Assembly (NCBI GenBank): GCA_964023275.1
Contig: OZ029926.1
Location: forward strand, 26,187,568-26,251,567
Length of the DNA stretch: 64,000 nucleotides
Origin: Norana najaformis
Taxonomy: Eukaryota; Annelida; Clitellata; Crassiclitellata; Hormogastridae
Direction: 5' to 3'
Shown: positions 35,401-47,300 of the stretch, piece by piece
Numbering within the stretch: the stretch's first letter is position 1
Layout of the letters: the number at the start of each line of letters is the position of its first letter
Translations under genes and position numbers: made by a program
The notes under the pieces: generated by a model
What the model was told of the DNA's origin: nothing
What the model saw: the letters and a program-made list of their open reading frames with translations, nothing else
The model's database searches: none

Positions 35401-38400
35401 AATTGCAAACAGTACAAGTACTTGAGTAGCAAGTACAAGAACCAGTACAATTACTTAGGCCTAATAAAAAGTACAGTCTGAAGCACACTCAACATACAAA
35501 CATGTGTTTTCTCACCCTCATTCACGCAACAAATTAGAAAGTCAGTAAAGTAACTTCTACTACATTGCAGGAACATCTATATTTGTACTCATAAACAAGA
35601 ATTTTTATAGTGCCATTTCAAGAAGGAAACTCCTCTCGACAATGCTGAAATAGATGCAAGCTCAAATATGATTAATGCAGAGCTATAAAAGTCACAATTA
35701 ATTCTTGCAAAAATTTCCTGATGATCTGATGGAAATTACCATACCCAGAAACTAGACTGGCCTACCTTGATTAATTTTTATGAGTAATTTTTAACAGTGT
35801 AGATGAGTGTGTGAGTGAAAGAGGAAAAGAATAAGCTAGGAAAAGTTTCTGTCTGGCACCCTACCAAAAGCCATAGATATACCATAGATATAGTAACACT
35901 GGATACAGCATACAGCCCGATTTCTATGCTATGCGGTGAAGCCGACATCTCTCTATGTTAATGACGTCATGGGGGGCAGAAAGCTGAGCTTTACACGGTA
36001 GTGATGGGCGCTGTAGAGGAAAGTTGAACGTTGTTTATCGGAACCAAATTCGTTATTTGGAGCATAAATTTTTGCAAAATGACTAAATCTGTGAGATGAA
36101 AGAATAAAGTCAAGTCCCCGTTGCGTACATTTGCCCTCACTTTGCATGTTCATTCAGCAAAGGCCTGCGAATATGCGAGGAAAACTTTTAAGACATGGCT
36201 CCCAGACCAAAATACGTTGAGGCGTTGGTTTAGCAGTATGAAAGTCCAACCTGGTTTCATAAAGCGGACTTCAAAATGCCAGCAACAGGACAATAATGAA
36301 ATTTTCTGTGGTCTTCTAATGGACGAAAAGTCTGTACGGAAACATGTTAAATGGGATGGTCACAGATCATATGGATCTGTTGATTATGGAACTGGTTTTG
36401 ATGATGTCTGCGCAGGAGTTGCTAAGGAAGCTTTTCTTCTGATGCTGGTTGTTGTCAATAGACGCTAGAAATTACTAGTTGGATATTTAACTCTTGGCCT
36501 ATGTGCTAAGGAGAAAGCAAACATGATTAATTAAAACCTATCATCAAATCTGTTGATGTTGAAAATTTTGGGTTTGCAGACCTGTTTAATGTCCATAATA
36601 TGAAGACTTGGTTCCCTCATCCAGGCAATGATCAACCAATTAATTTGATTATTGATTCTTATGTTGATGTCAGGGTTCACCATATCAGAAGCACAGAAAC
36701 AATTCAACTCCAAAGGACCCCAGGTTGAAACAGTTTCACAAAACTTATTCTTTTTAAGTTCATTAAAGTAGGTTCATTAAATCAGGCATAAGTTCAACTA
36801 CATAAGTAGACTTGGTGAACAATGGTTTTTTACATCATTGCAATAAAGATGCAAAAGTCCAGTTATATTTCATTTACTAAAAAATTATTTTTTGAAGATA
36901 CAGTTAATTTTGTATATCATCTCATGAGCGCAAATAAATGATTTATATACTGAAAAGTACAGAGATATAAATAGGGCTACAGTGACTGCACGGTTCCAGC
37001 ATTCCATGAGCAACGTCATATGTAAGACATCTGACATAGGTTATTTGAAGCATATGTTACAATGTTACCATAATTCCATATCATATGCAGGAAATATGAA
37101 GCTTGTCTGGGAATATTGTTGTGTGGCTACATATGTCCTACATGTATATATGATGCTGCATGCCGATTTGACACAAATTCATAATTTAAAAAATCATATT
37201 ATTAAAATTAGTTTATTATATGGGAATAGTACCATATGGGCCCAAATAGGTTGTCCATGCCTATGGCAGGGCAAATAAAAAATTCACAACTTTATGAAAA
37301 CCACTGTAATATAAACTTTGCTGTAGACACTTAATTCTTTCTATTCATTTTCACCATTCCACCTTCAAATCTCTTGTGCCCGAACTCACCTAAAACTGGA
37401 TTCCTACTTGTTGGCCTACACGACCACCTCAAGAAATTCCTGATCCTTCAGTCTCCCTCAGCCTGGATTCTGCTTCCACCCACACCGTTAACACTAACTC
37501 TCCTGTCTGCAATATAGGTGTAATATTCTACCAACACCTCACCTTTTCTGATCATAACACCCATCTTCCCATTCTTACTTTATGCATATCCGTGACCTTT
37601 GCAGAATGTAAATGGTATTTGTAAGTCATCATACATGTATATTCGTGACATGCCCAGAATTAGGCATTATGTCCCTATGTCTTCCAGAATATCCTTAGCT
37701 AACGCACTGGTCTCCAGTCGCCTTGACTATTGTAGCTCAATTGTTGTTGGTATCACTACAAGTCAAACATGCAGATACTCCAAAGAGTTCAGAACTCCTT
37801 GGCTAGAGCCATAACAAATACTTCAAAATATAAGCATATAACCCCTGTGCTTAAATCTTTGCATTGGCTTCCTGTTCAGCAAAGGATCTCAAATTAGGAC
37901 TTACAGTCTATAAAACATTGAACTACGGCCAACTACATTACTTAAAATCAGTTCTTATTCCCCAGACTTACCATTACTCTGCAAGGTCATCTGATAGTCT
38001 TTCTCTGGTCATACCTTGGACTAGAACTGTTCTGGGTAAATGAGCATTTTCGGTTGGTGGACCAAAATTCTGTGTCTGTTCATTCTGCTCAGTCGCTTCT
38101 ACCATTTCGTTCTCAATTTAAAACTTGCCTGTTTCAAATTGCTTATCCACCATAGACTGCCTCTCTGTCTTGCAGACTGACCTTCTGGATATCGACCTGA
38201 TTGTGGCTTGGTTCTGGTGTGCCATCGGTTGATGCCTTGTGCATTAGACACTGGCGCATTAGAAGTTGCTAATTGTTATTATTAATTCGTCCAAAGTTTG
38301 ACTTCAAAACTGCATGTCTACCAATTGCCACATCCACATTCCATGCAAAACTAGACTACTGCAATTCACTTTTCCTCACTAGAGTAACCACTCAAATAAA

Positions 38401-38864
38401 CCGCCTTCAAGCTATCCAAAATGCTCTTGCTCGTGCTGTCACCTAAACTTCCAAACCCTACCACATCACTCCTGTTCTCAAATCATGTCACTGGCTTAAA
38501 AATACAGTACCTGAACGCACAGTATAAAGTGCTGTTGCTTACCTAAAAGTCTAAAACACAATTCAATTTTCCCAACCCTCAGGACTATTTTCATCAGTTA
38601 TTTACAATCCAACCACTCCGTTCAACCCGATCCTCTTCTGTCCTAAAATTTCTTCCCCTGTGGCTTCGTCCTTAAAATTTGGAAATTGCTATATAGCCGT
38701 AGCTGCTCCACTCCTCAGGCATAAACTCCCGCCAGAATTACGACAATTAACTGATCCATCATACTAGCTCACCAACACTTCATCTCTGGCAATTTCTGGA
38801 TTGGTCTTTCACTCAAAACTGAAAACATTACTTTTCCAATAATCCTATCCTGATTCTGATACCC

Positions 38865-38938
<74 letters not shown>

Positions 38939-39371
38939 TGTCTGTCTGCCTGTCCACTCCAATCCGAAACATCTTCCACCTAACTGTTTACCTGCCCGGC
39001 TCATGGATCTGACAATTCTAGTTGTATATTTTTATTATAATTTTAAAAGCCTCATTATGGTCATTTTCCGCGATTAGCCAAAACACATTGCATTATTAAA
39101 CTTATCCGTTAAAATATTTGTGTACATAAATGTCTCTGTAAATAAGATTCACAAACACGAACTTGCAGTTCTTTCATGCATTTCTACCGTACACGACTGC
39201 TTTCTGCCCCCCATGACGTCACTGACTAAAATTAGATGTTGGCTTCACAAATCTGGTCGCATGCTGTATCCAGTGTTATTATATCTATGAGATATACAAA
39301 CAAATTTCCAACTGAATCTTGTGTAACCTACCACTGAAATAGTTTGTCCACTTCCAAAGCATTCCCTCCAT
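26442..39371 (-). CDS. PLEKHA8: PLEKHA8/FAPP2: PH domain plus glycolipid-transfer (GLTP) domain protein (12 exons, 534 aa)
   Basis: Exons in transcript order: 39371-39332, 35286-35170, 34535-34365, 33514-33390, 32881-32693, 32196-32147, 29795-29535, 29173-29088, 28368-28310, 28051-27921, 27549-27417, 26684-26442; all phases agree. The family moves glucosylceramide from early to late Golgi, and its PH domain binds PI4P and ARF1. The protein starts [14 protein letters not shown], and the PH core runs through [14 protein letters not shown] and [15 protein letters not shown]. It continues with [15 protein letters not shown] and a Ser/Thr-rich linker. The GLTP pocket residues D360, N364, W407 and H445 are present, at numbers I recall being identical in human FAPP2 (519 aa). 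The GLTP domain separates this gene from PLEKHA3. The 50-nt exon 32147-32196 is the least certain, accepted because its phases (0 in, 2 out) join its neighbours. An in-frame ATG at 39380 could add three residues. A YFDHNG stretch in the linker may be a weak FFAT-like VAP-binding motif. Confidence 0.95.
27800..27935 (-). repeat. 35-bp tandem copies of the PLEKHA8 exon-9 donor (4 units)
   Basis: On the minus strand the true donor follows 27921 (CTAAACAG|GTAATG). Copies with intact GTAACG or GTAATG donors follow 27886, 27851 and 27816, all exactly 35 bp apart. Each unit holds the exon end CTCTGGCTNANCAG. Reading past the first donor meets a TAA at once, so the extra donors would give a truncated protein. 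Confidence 0.9.
29800..32140. other. PLEKHA8 intron 6, mostly without recognised features
   Basis: I see no exon here. The intron holds a diverged S2 SINE at 31530-31820 and a LINE 3' remnant near 31910-31990 (TTTGTAAAGCGCCACTTCAA). The rest is AT-rich unique sequence. Confidence 0.5.
31530..31820 (+). mobile_element. tRNA-headed SINE (family S2), diverged copy
   Basis: GGGTTCAAACCTG box-B-like head, then CCCTGGAAAAGTTTGCTGTG, TAAGACCTTCAGATTCGTCC and GGAAATGAGCACGCCCTC, in the same order as 17690-18000. Confidence 0.55.
32443..32680 (-). mobile_element. LINE 3' end in PLEKHA8 intron 5
   Basis: TGTAGCGCCGTTATCATAAT, then CAAGGCATCAGTCAATGG, the reverse of a LINE family-2-like tail (compare 62655-62940). 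It ends 12 bases from the exon-5 donor. Confidence 0.5.
36121..36720 (+). pseudogene. P-element/THAP9-type transposase remnant
   Basis: Reads [38 protein letters not shown] and [14 protein letters not shown], which are the conserved core motifs around the first catalytic Asp of P-element/THAP9 transposases. After a stop the same frame continues with a GYLTLG-like strand, and further on [17 protein letters not shown] resembles the next conserved block. The N-terminal THAP domain and the C-terminal part were not found. Several stops interrupt it, so it is dead. Confidence 0.8.
37350..38290 (+). mobile_element. LINE family-2 fragment nested in the P element
   Basis: Plus-strand reading holds RT-domain end text ([19 protein letters not shown]), then [13 protein letters not shown] and AFSVGGPKF. 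It ends with the 3' block CCATCGGTTGATGCC, GACACTGGCGCATTAGAAG and (TTA)n. It is 5'-truncated, with frame breaks. Confidence 0.75.
38291..38990 (+). mobile_element. LINE family-1 fragment nested in the P element
   Basis: Reads [33 protein letters not shown], then [14 protein letters not shown] and [20 protein letters not shown] (CTGT/CTGC)n run at 38871-38950 follows. It shows the ORF2 C-terminus of the family whose bare 3' ends are scattered through the window. Confidence 0.75.
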
Positions 39372-41391
39372 GTTTGACATAACAGCGTTTCAGTTGATCA
39401 GTCTGCAGTAAAACACAACAAGCTTGACACAAGCTGAATATTTACAAATCTTGACTAACACACAACATCTCACGTAATTTCTACAAATTTCTACTCTGAA
39501 ATCTAAACATTTCCTACAGTTTCGCGTTGTCATTCAAAACCGGCCAACTAAATCGCCAACTATCCTGGATACCGGTGCAATTAAATTTCACGATTGAGCA
39601 GCGAACAGCCCGCGGTTCGTACGCATGCACTAGTCAAAACAAGTGCACACCAACTTCTGACGATCGTCTGCTGACCCGAGTTTTCGCAGATAAACGAACC
39701 GAACTTCAAACGCATATGCTTTGACAACAGATTAAAATGTTAAAATTACTCTTAAAAACACGAAACATTATTTAGGGTTTGTACCGATTGCTGAAATGAA
39801 TCATCTGAAAACGGTATTTTTTAGAGCACGACGCAACTTGTTGAGGGTGGTTGCGCTACAAGTACTTACCCTAAGAAGAAGCGGTTGTCTAAATACGACA
39901 ACCGGCGACTAGAGCGCTTTCGCGTAATTTCCCTCGATTATCACCAAAATAGGCATTACGTGTCACGCCAAACAATTGCATATGATTGGGAAAAGTCTTA
40001 GGATCCGTGTAAAATCAATCGTTTTCAGCCGCAATCGTCCCCAATTGTTACGCGTAACACGAACGACGAGTCAAAGGTAAACTTCCTGTTTAGCCCGGTT
40101 GCTAGACGTCGCTGGTTCGGTCCGACCAATTAACATTTCGATTACTCTAGAATTCAACCAGTTCTCTATTCGAAACTCGTGGCGCTGAAAAATGTTGCAG
40201 ATTTTCGTGACATTACGCTGCTAAGCCTGATTTACACACAGATGATTATAATATACAAAACCTGTCAAATTAATCCCGCATGTGAGATATTCATTCACGG
40301 AAATTACCTACCAAAACCAAGAGTTTTTTCTCATTCTGGGCAAGGTTCAAATTTGCACGATGATTCGAAATTTTTAGTGGAGGAATTATTTTTAACTCGC
40401 CCACAGACAATATAAACTCAAGTGGACATTTTACTTTTCTAGTTGAATTTAGCTTAATTATGCATGAAGGTTAGGCTTAATATACTGCATAGATTAACTG
40501 TACATAGCATTTTGTAGTGTGGTCTGTGTAAGGGGACCTTAAATGGCGTGGCGCCCATTTAAACAGTGGTGAAGGATCTCATCTGATAAATTATTTTATT
40601 TTCATTTTTCATTGAAAAATGGGCAGGATCGATGTCAAGCGGTCGATATAGGAAAACGTGTTCGGTTACACTGTATTTTATACAGGTCTAATTGTACAGT
40701 TGCTTATGTAAGATCCTGGAGTCACTAAACTTCCATTCAGTTTCTTGAGCACAGTATTATTAAATATAGATCATTCTAAGCTGTTTGAGATAACATGCAT
40801 ATCAAATAATTTACGATTATCAAATGTAACTTCTAAACGCAGAGAAACACAGATGTGTATATACATTTGGCGTAGAGAGGTTGTAAAAATAGACGCCCTT
40901 CCTCCTTCGGGGCCAATAACAGTTTTGATCTGCTTCCATTGGTCGACCTTGCTTGGAAGTGCCGTGCAACGCCAGCAAACGCTATGTGGCGCATCGAGAG
41001 CTGACCCTCCCGCTTGAAAACTACCGCCTCTTATTGATGAATGAAAGGCTTTTCTGTTATGGTGCAATGCTGAACTTCTCGGCCGAGTCTATATTAGTCT
41101 TTTTTATGTCAGACGTAATTGGTCGACGCGGATAATTGTCTGAGTTCACCAAACGTGGCATTTTTGCGGCATTTTACAATAGTCTAAGCCCGTAGAAGCT
41201 CGTCATTGTGCTCTTTCAATGGCGCCGCCCTAGTAGACATCAACGCGCTACGTGTAGTAAGTGAATATTCAACCCTCTACTCCCTCTGCGTCTAAGTTGG
41301 GCTCGTTGTGTAATGACCGGACCGGTTGGAGGGAAAGCGAACTGGCGTGCGTGAAATTCTCGACCTCACTTTCGTCTTTCTGACTTGAGCG
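39372..41391. promoter_or_regulatory. Divergent intergenic region, PLEKHA8 and BCL2-family 5' ends
   Basis: About 2 kb shared between two divergent genes, so both promoters should lie here. It includes an R3 repeat at 40530-40640. The final 200 bases before the BCL2-family ATG are CG-richer. No TATA box or other core element can be assigned with confidence. Confidence 0.45.
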
Positions 41392-44300
41392 ATGGCCCAA
41401 GTGACGAATACTCGTCAGCTGGTGGTGGACTACGTCTGTTACCGGCTCCAGCGGAGAGGGCTGCCATGGCCGAACGGTCCAGCGCCGGGCCCGAGTCCTG
41501 GGCGCGTAGAGCAAACGATGAGGGCGCTCGGCGAGGAATTTCAAGAACGCTACACACAAGTCTTCCAGGAGATGTGTAAACAGTTGGATATAAGACCGAA
41601 TAACGCCGAACAGACGTTTATGACGACCGTTGGCGAGCTGTTCAGGGACGGAATAAAGTGGGGACGAATCGTGGCGTTGTTTGCTTTCGCTGGGTCGCTG
41701 GCGGTGGAGTGTGTCGAGAAGGAAATGCCACTCCTCGTCGACCAGGTGGTGGACTGGACGGAGAACTACATCGATACGCACCTACGTTCGTGGATTCAGC
41801 AGAATGGCAACTGGGTAGGTGTCGCCCTTTTCACGGAAAAATAATTCAGTAATGGCGGTTGTTTGTTGTTTTCTTGGCAAACAGACTGCAGCTGTTGTCA
41901 TTTGGTTGCCTTTCTTGTCACCGTTGCCTGTGGTGTTGTCACTTGTCATTGTATTGTTGTCATGCATAGTTTTAAATTTTCTTGCAACTGTTTCATTGTT
42001 GTCTTGTGTGGCGATATTTGTTGTTATTTACTGGTGTTGTTTTTGTTTTGTTATTGTTATTGTTGTTGTTGTCCTGGTTCATGTTGCCTTTATCATTAAC
42101 CATAGAATTAACAGCAGATGTTATTATTTATTATTGTTTTTATTATTACTATTATTATTATATGAGGATTTATAAAGCACAGTTAATAAAACTAATTACA
42201 CTGCAAATGTGCAGTTAAGTGCAAATGGAATGTTTTAAGAATGTCTTGCGTGTCGACTGGTTCTGTTGTTTTGAGTGCGTGTGTGTGCATGTGTGCATGT
42301 GCCAGGGCATTTATATAGCACCATTCCGGGATGTTGTTGTTTTTGTGTGAGGTCTTGAGCATATAGTGGACTTGAGAGAGATTTGAATAATGAAAAGCTG
42401 AGTGCTGATGACCTGTGATCTTGTGGAGAAGATGTGGGTGTTTTTGCCGAGCGTGGAGCCCTATTCTCGTTAGGCCTAGGCAGAGATGTCACTTTTAAAT
42501 CCTGATTTGGTTGCAGTGTTGAGCAGTTTTTTCCCAGTCACTTATAAAATGGAACGGATATGTTTTTGTTTTGGGTTGTTTGGAAGACTGGATGTTTCTA
42601 AATAAGCAGAGGATGGACTTTGAGAAAAGGTGACAGAAATATTAATAAGTTTAGAGGCACTTTTTGATGTGTACGTGGGGGGGGGTATCTGCTTGTAAAG
42701 TATGGAGTGCAACTGGAATGGAAATCCAGTTGAAGTTGATCTGTTTTTGTTTCTTTGTTGTGGTGTGAATCGTAACTCTTGTGTGAATTGCAGTGGCTGA
42801 TTGCATGCCACTTATTCTGGTGCCTCTACCCCCATCAGTTATTTCCTGACCAGTTTTTACTTGCAAAAGTCTTAAAAATTAGTTTTTCTCCTGAACTTAG
42901 AGTGAAACTGCTTTACTTTTTTGTAGCTGCTTATCACTTGACTTTTGTGGGATTTACGTTGTTTTCTCAGCTCTACGACATGTATTGTCCAGCCTGGTGT
43001 TAGGATTGCAGCTTGATACCCAGTATTTGAACAAAGCCGCACAAGGCCTTAGATCAATCAATGAGTTGATTGATTGGTTGGCTGGCTGGCTCCCAGGCTG
43101 ATTGATTAATTCTGTGATCAATTGATTACCTGATTGAGCTGTGGCTAGGGCGGTGTTTCATTTTTGTTCCTACCCCACTGTAGAATAACTGTATAGAACC
43201 CTAGACATGTTTGTGTAAAGCGCAATCTCTTCAGCCTTGGCACTCTATAACTCATCTTATTATTATTATTATTATTAAGTTGTTTACAGATTTTGAAACT
43301 TAGAACCAAGGGCATATCTGGCAGAGTCGGTGGGGAGATCGTGAGGCTGTCAGCCAGAGTTGACCGAGTTCAATGCACCAGTTTCAAAGACTGAGTAAGA
43401 ATGCTGAAAGTTGGAATGGGCGAAATTGCTTGAGACACCCCAGTGTGAAACTGACTATTATTCAGCGGAAAGTTTGCATTTCATGTTACTCCAGTGGTTT
43501 TGACTTCTCCGCCGTCGTCGTCCGATGATGATGGAGAATTGGTTTTTGTTTGTTTCATTTACTTGCCTCCTCTCTTGTAAAGCAATCTAAGCTGAATCAG
43601 ACCGCAATGATGCAACTGCGCAGTAAGTGATTCACTGAGCATTAGTCTGTGTCATGGAACTGCGTCGCAGACTGGTTTAACGCTTGCATTTCACCGTCTC
43701 TTTGGGATAGAAAGCGTTAAACCATAAAGGGAATTTTCGGTTTTGTCGGATCTGGTGTTCTACGCAGCATCGGGTGGGCTTTATCGACTGCATCGCAGTT
43801 GATTGCGTTGGGCATTTGAATCCATCTGGATGAGGCGTCGTGGTGCCAGGTTTTTCCATCCGTCTGCGTTAATTTTCCTTCTGCCAGAAGATGATGCCAT
43901 TAGGCTTAGAATTGGTCATGATCTATTATCGATCTGTCATTGGATCAACTGTTCTTGAATTATTGTCTGTTTCTTCGATCGTGATCGGCACATGTTTTGT
44001 GGCACACTCATACGGCTTCATAAAAAGACGTTCAGTCGTTCGTTGCAGACGATCTTTGGCTTTCTCCAGATGCATTGATCTTCAGCTGTGATGACCAGAA
44101 TCTCAAATGAACAGCATTTATCATCTTTGGCGCTGGATGCGTTGCTGATGGAATTTGCTGGTCTGCTGGTTATGTGGTTAAGCGAAATAGGGTTGGCGCC
44201 AAGACCAGGTGCAGGGTTGAAACGATGCCATTGGGGCCTTTGGGGAGATCTTTATTTATGTTAGATGGAGGATGAAGTCTGTGAAGCTACGCATGCTTCT

Positions 44301-47300
44301 TTGGTGAGCACTTCTAGTCTGATGATCTGAACGAAGCTTAATGGAATTTCCACAATTTGATCTGCTCCTCATCATTTGCCTCTGTGTGTTTGTCTTTGTG
44401 TGTGTGTGTGTGTGTGTATGTGCTGGGGAAAGAGTAACAATGCATTCCGAGAAGAGCCATATTCTTGAGCCATATGGTTTCAGAGTCTATAAATAACTAT
44501 TGTTTTTGGCATTCTGTGCGTCAGGTTTCCTTCCTGCTCTGCGATCTTATCCCCCACCCCCATGAGACGAGATGTTCTGATTGGGGTGTGGGTGCCGTGG
44601 TACTGCTGCTGCCGTTCATCTGCACTTGGACGCACTCTCGAGCCTTTTAGATGTGTCTTCGACTAATTGACTAAAGGACTAAATGACTTTATCCGAATAA
44701 ATTTATTTGACCTCGGCCAAACCCTCTCTTGTGATCGTCGCGATTTTACATTATTATACCGAGCCATTGTTTGCAAATTGACTGAACCCATCTTGGGTCA
44801 AAGGTCATCAGACTCAGTACTGCATCAACTGACGAGATTCTCGATTCTGATGTTCGTTTGTTTTGTTTTCAATGATTCTATTAGCCTGAATTTCTGTTAT
44901 TCTTTCAGTCCGACACCTGCGACTCCTTAGAATGTGCTCCAGTATGACACTAGTTCTGATAGAGCACAGTCGTAGATGTGGATCTCAAAATTAGTTTAGT
45001 TATAAAAAGTAAACTGATTATAACAAGACCTCAGTAGAAGGTGGTTCTTGATATGGCCGCAAAAGACGTTGTTGTATTGGGTTTCGGGTGTATTCAATAA
45101 TTGTCAAATGAAAACAGCCTATGAAAACTAGATTGGACCAAACCTCGCTTGGACTGGCGTCTAGGCTGTTTAGTCTTAAGTGTTCCGGGTAGAGATTTAG
45201 ATTTCTGCCTGGTTCGTGGGAAACGGTTTTTGGCAACGGGGGATTGGGTGAACGCGAAGAGTGGGAGTCTCAGCGGAAGTTTCAGATGCGGGAGGCGATT
45301 GTGTTTGACGGGGTAGAATTATGACGCCGCCGCCGCTGTCAGTGAGGTTGATGGAGTTCTTTGCTTTCGCTGGACGAAGTGGTTGTGCTGGTCGCATATC
45401 GTCTGTCTCCGCAACAGGTGCTTTCACCTGGATCTCACCTCATGCATTGTTCTATGGGTGCTTTGTGTGTACCATCTAGGATCCTAGGCTTTCTTTTGTT
45501 ACTGGTCCAAAAAACATCGCCGATTTTTTCCGTGACACACTGGTAATCAATTCGTGACATTTGCAGGGTCGCGCTCCAGGGTCTTTTGTTTTGTCCGCTG
45601 GGCCTTTGTTGCCGATTGGGTCTGGAGCAGGTGGTTCGGCCGGCTTTCATCGTTCCCTTTGTGTGTGTGTGTGCGTGTGTGTCGGTGAGATTGGAGTCTT
45701 TAGTCGTGGCCTTGTTCCCACGGGAGCAGTCGGTGATCGGTGATGTGTGGCCTCTTTCGATTCGTGCCCTTCCTGTGTACTGTTTTATCCGTTCTTCTGT
45801 TCGGTTCGATGGATTCGATTGCCTGCTTGCCTGGCTCTTGGATCTTGCCTGTCGATTTTGTTTTGACTGAGCGCCTACGAATAGGCTGGTTTATCTTTCG
45901 TTAGGCACAGTAGAAATCTGGAGCTTACGATTACATGACGATTGATGTGATTCGCCTCATATATGTTTCCAGTTTTATTCACTGCCTCTCCTGGCAGCTT
46001 CCTCCACTGCGTTTCGATTCTTTTTTGTTGTTTTTCTCAGATCTGTTTATTAGTTGTGTGTCTGTCAGTCACTTTTGCCGCTGAGCTTTGTCTCTTGTGG
46101 GAGCAGTTGGCTTCAGATGCAAGCAGAGCCATTTGTGGCACCGGTACACATGAGGTCTTTGTGATTGCACTGTTCTGTTGTTATGCTTGAGTGAGATGCC
46201 AGCGATGCTTTACGACTTGGAACTCAGTCTAGAAAAGAATTCATCCAAACTGATTCCTCTGGCTTCACTGGCCACTCGAGTCCATCGTAAGAAAACAATC
46301 AGTTAAAACTCACCAACGCTTCACCCATTGCAATCTCTGTGCAGGTCAGCTGAAAAACACTGCTTCTACAAATCCTATTCTGATTCCTCCTCTTCCCATT
46401 ATCTATCTTGCTACTCCGATTCAAACACCATCCACCGTAGCGTCTATAGTTTGTCTGCCTGATCTCTGGATCTTGAAACTGAATCTGACCTTCCAACCTA
46501 CTGATTCTGCTTTGAATGAACACCTGTGAAAAAGCTGGTTCCCGCAACTCAGCTTTCTTTGGACACTGTAGAAATCTCGAGATTACGATAGTATTGTAAA
46601 AGTTGTTAGGTAGATTATTTGAAGCATGACTGGACCAAATAAACTTTTCTGGAGGTAATGTAATCCCTGGCGTTGGGGGATTTTCAGCGGAAATTCCATT
46701 GCACCAACAGCAGCCCAACTAATTCATTACGTTCCTTATGTGGTTTGACATCTATGCTTTGTTTCAAATGACACTCAGGACTTGAACCCCAGTCACAGAG
46801 GTCAAAGGCAAACACATTAGCAATGTACCACAACGTAGATAAAATTGCATTGGATTGACCCAGAGAAGATTTAATATGGATTGGACTGGATTAGATTAGA
46901 AAAGATCTGTGTAGAATCGATTGCACTGGGTCCCTTTAGTTGCCAGCACTTATGGCGTGACTCCTCCTCCTCCTCCTCCTCCTCCTCCTCCTCCTCCTCC
47001 TCCTCCTCCTCCTCCTCCTCCTCCTCCTCCTCCTCCTCCTCCTCCTCCTCTCCTCCTCCTCCTCCTCCTCCTCCTCCTCCTCCTCCTTCGTATCAATGTG
47101 TCAGTTGGTGTTGGATCCAAGGTCATCTTTTTCCTCCGAGTGAGCGCCCTGGGTATCAGATGATATCGCGAGAGATAAATTGATCTTGGAATTGATTTTG
47201 CTCATGAACTGATTTGAGTTATGGACCCAGTTCCCGCGTGTGGAATCACTTGGACGGACGGACAACGTTGGCAACGTTGCAACTGGTTCTCACGGGATTT

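Larger units (their letters stand above)
35883..39289 (+). mobile_element. P-superfamily DNA transposon in PLEKHA8 intron 1
   Basis: The ends are inverted repeats beginning CATAGATATA(G/A)TAACACTGG. They are near-perfect for about 29 bases, with a second, perfect 23-bp inverted block at 35962-35984 and 39199-39221. The element is flanked by the same 8 bases, AGATATAC (35875-35882 and 39290-39297). CA..TG ends and an 8-bp target duplication fit the P superfamily, as does the transposase remnant inside. It is not autonomous: most of the transposase is missing and two LINE fragments occupy the right half. It lies antisense to PLEKHA8, its right end about 40 bases from the exon-1 donor. Confidence 0.88.

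Noticed and set aside
36121-36468. A host THAP9-like gene
   Set aside because: Only part of the transposase core is left, with stops, inside a transposon with clear ends and target duplication.
41815-41844. Exon-1 read-through end of the BCL2-family protein (WVGVALFTEK)
   Set aside because: It would remove most of BH2 and the tail; the exon at 48076 restores both in frame with a conserved intron position.
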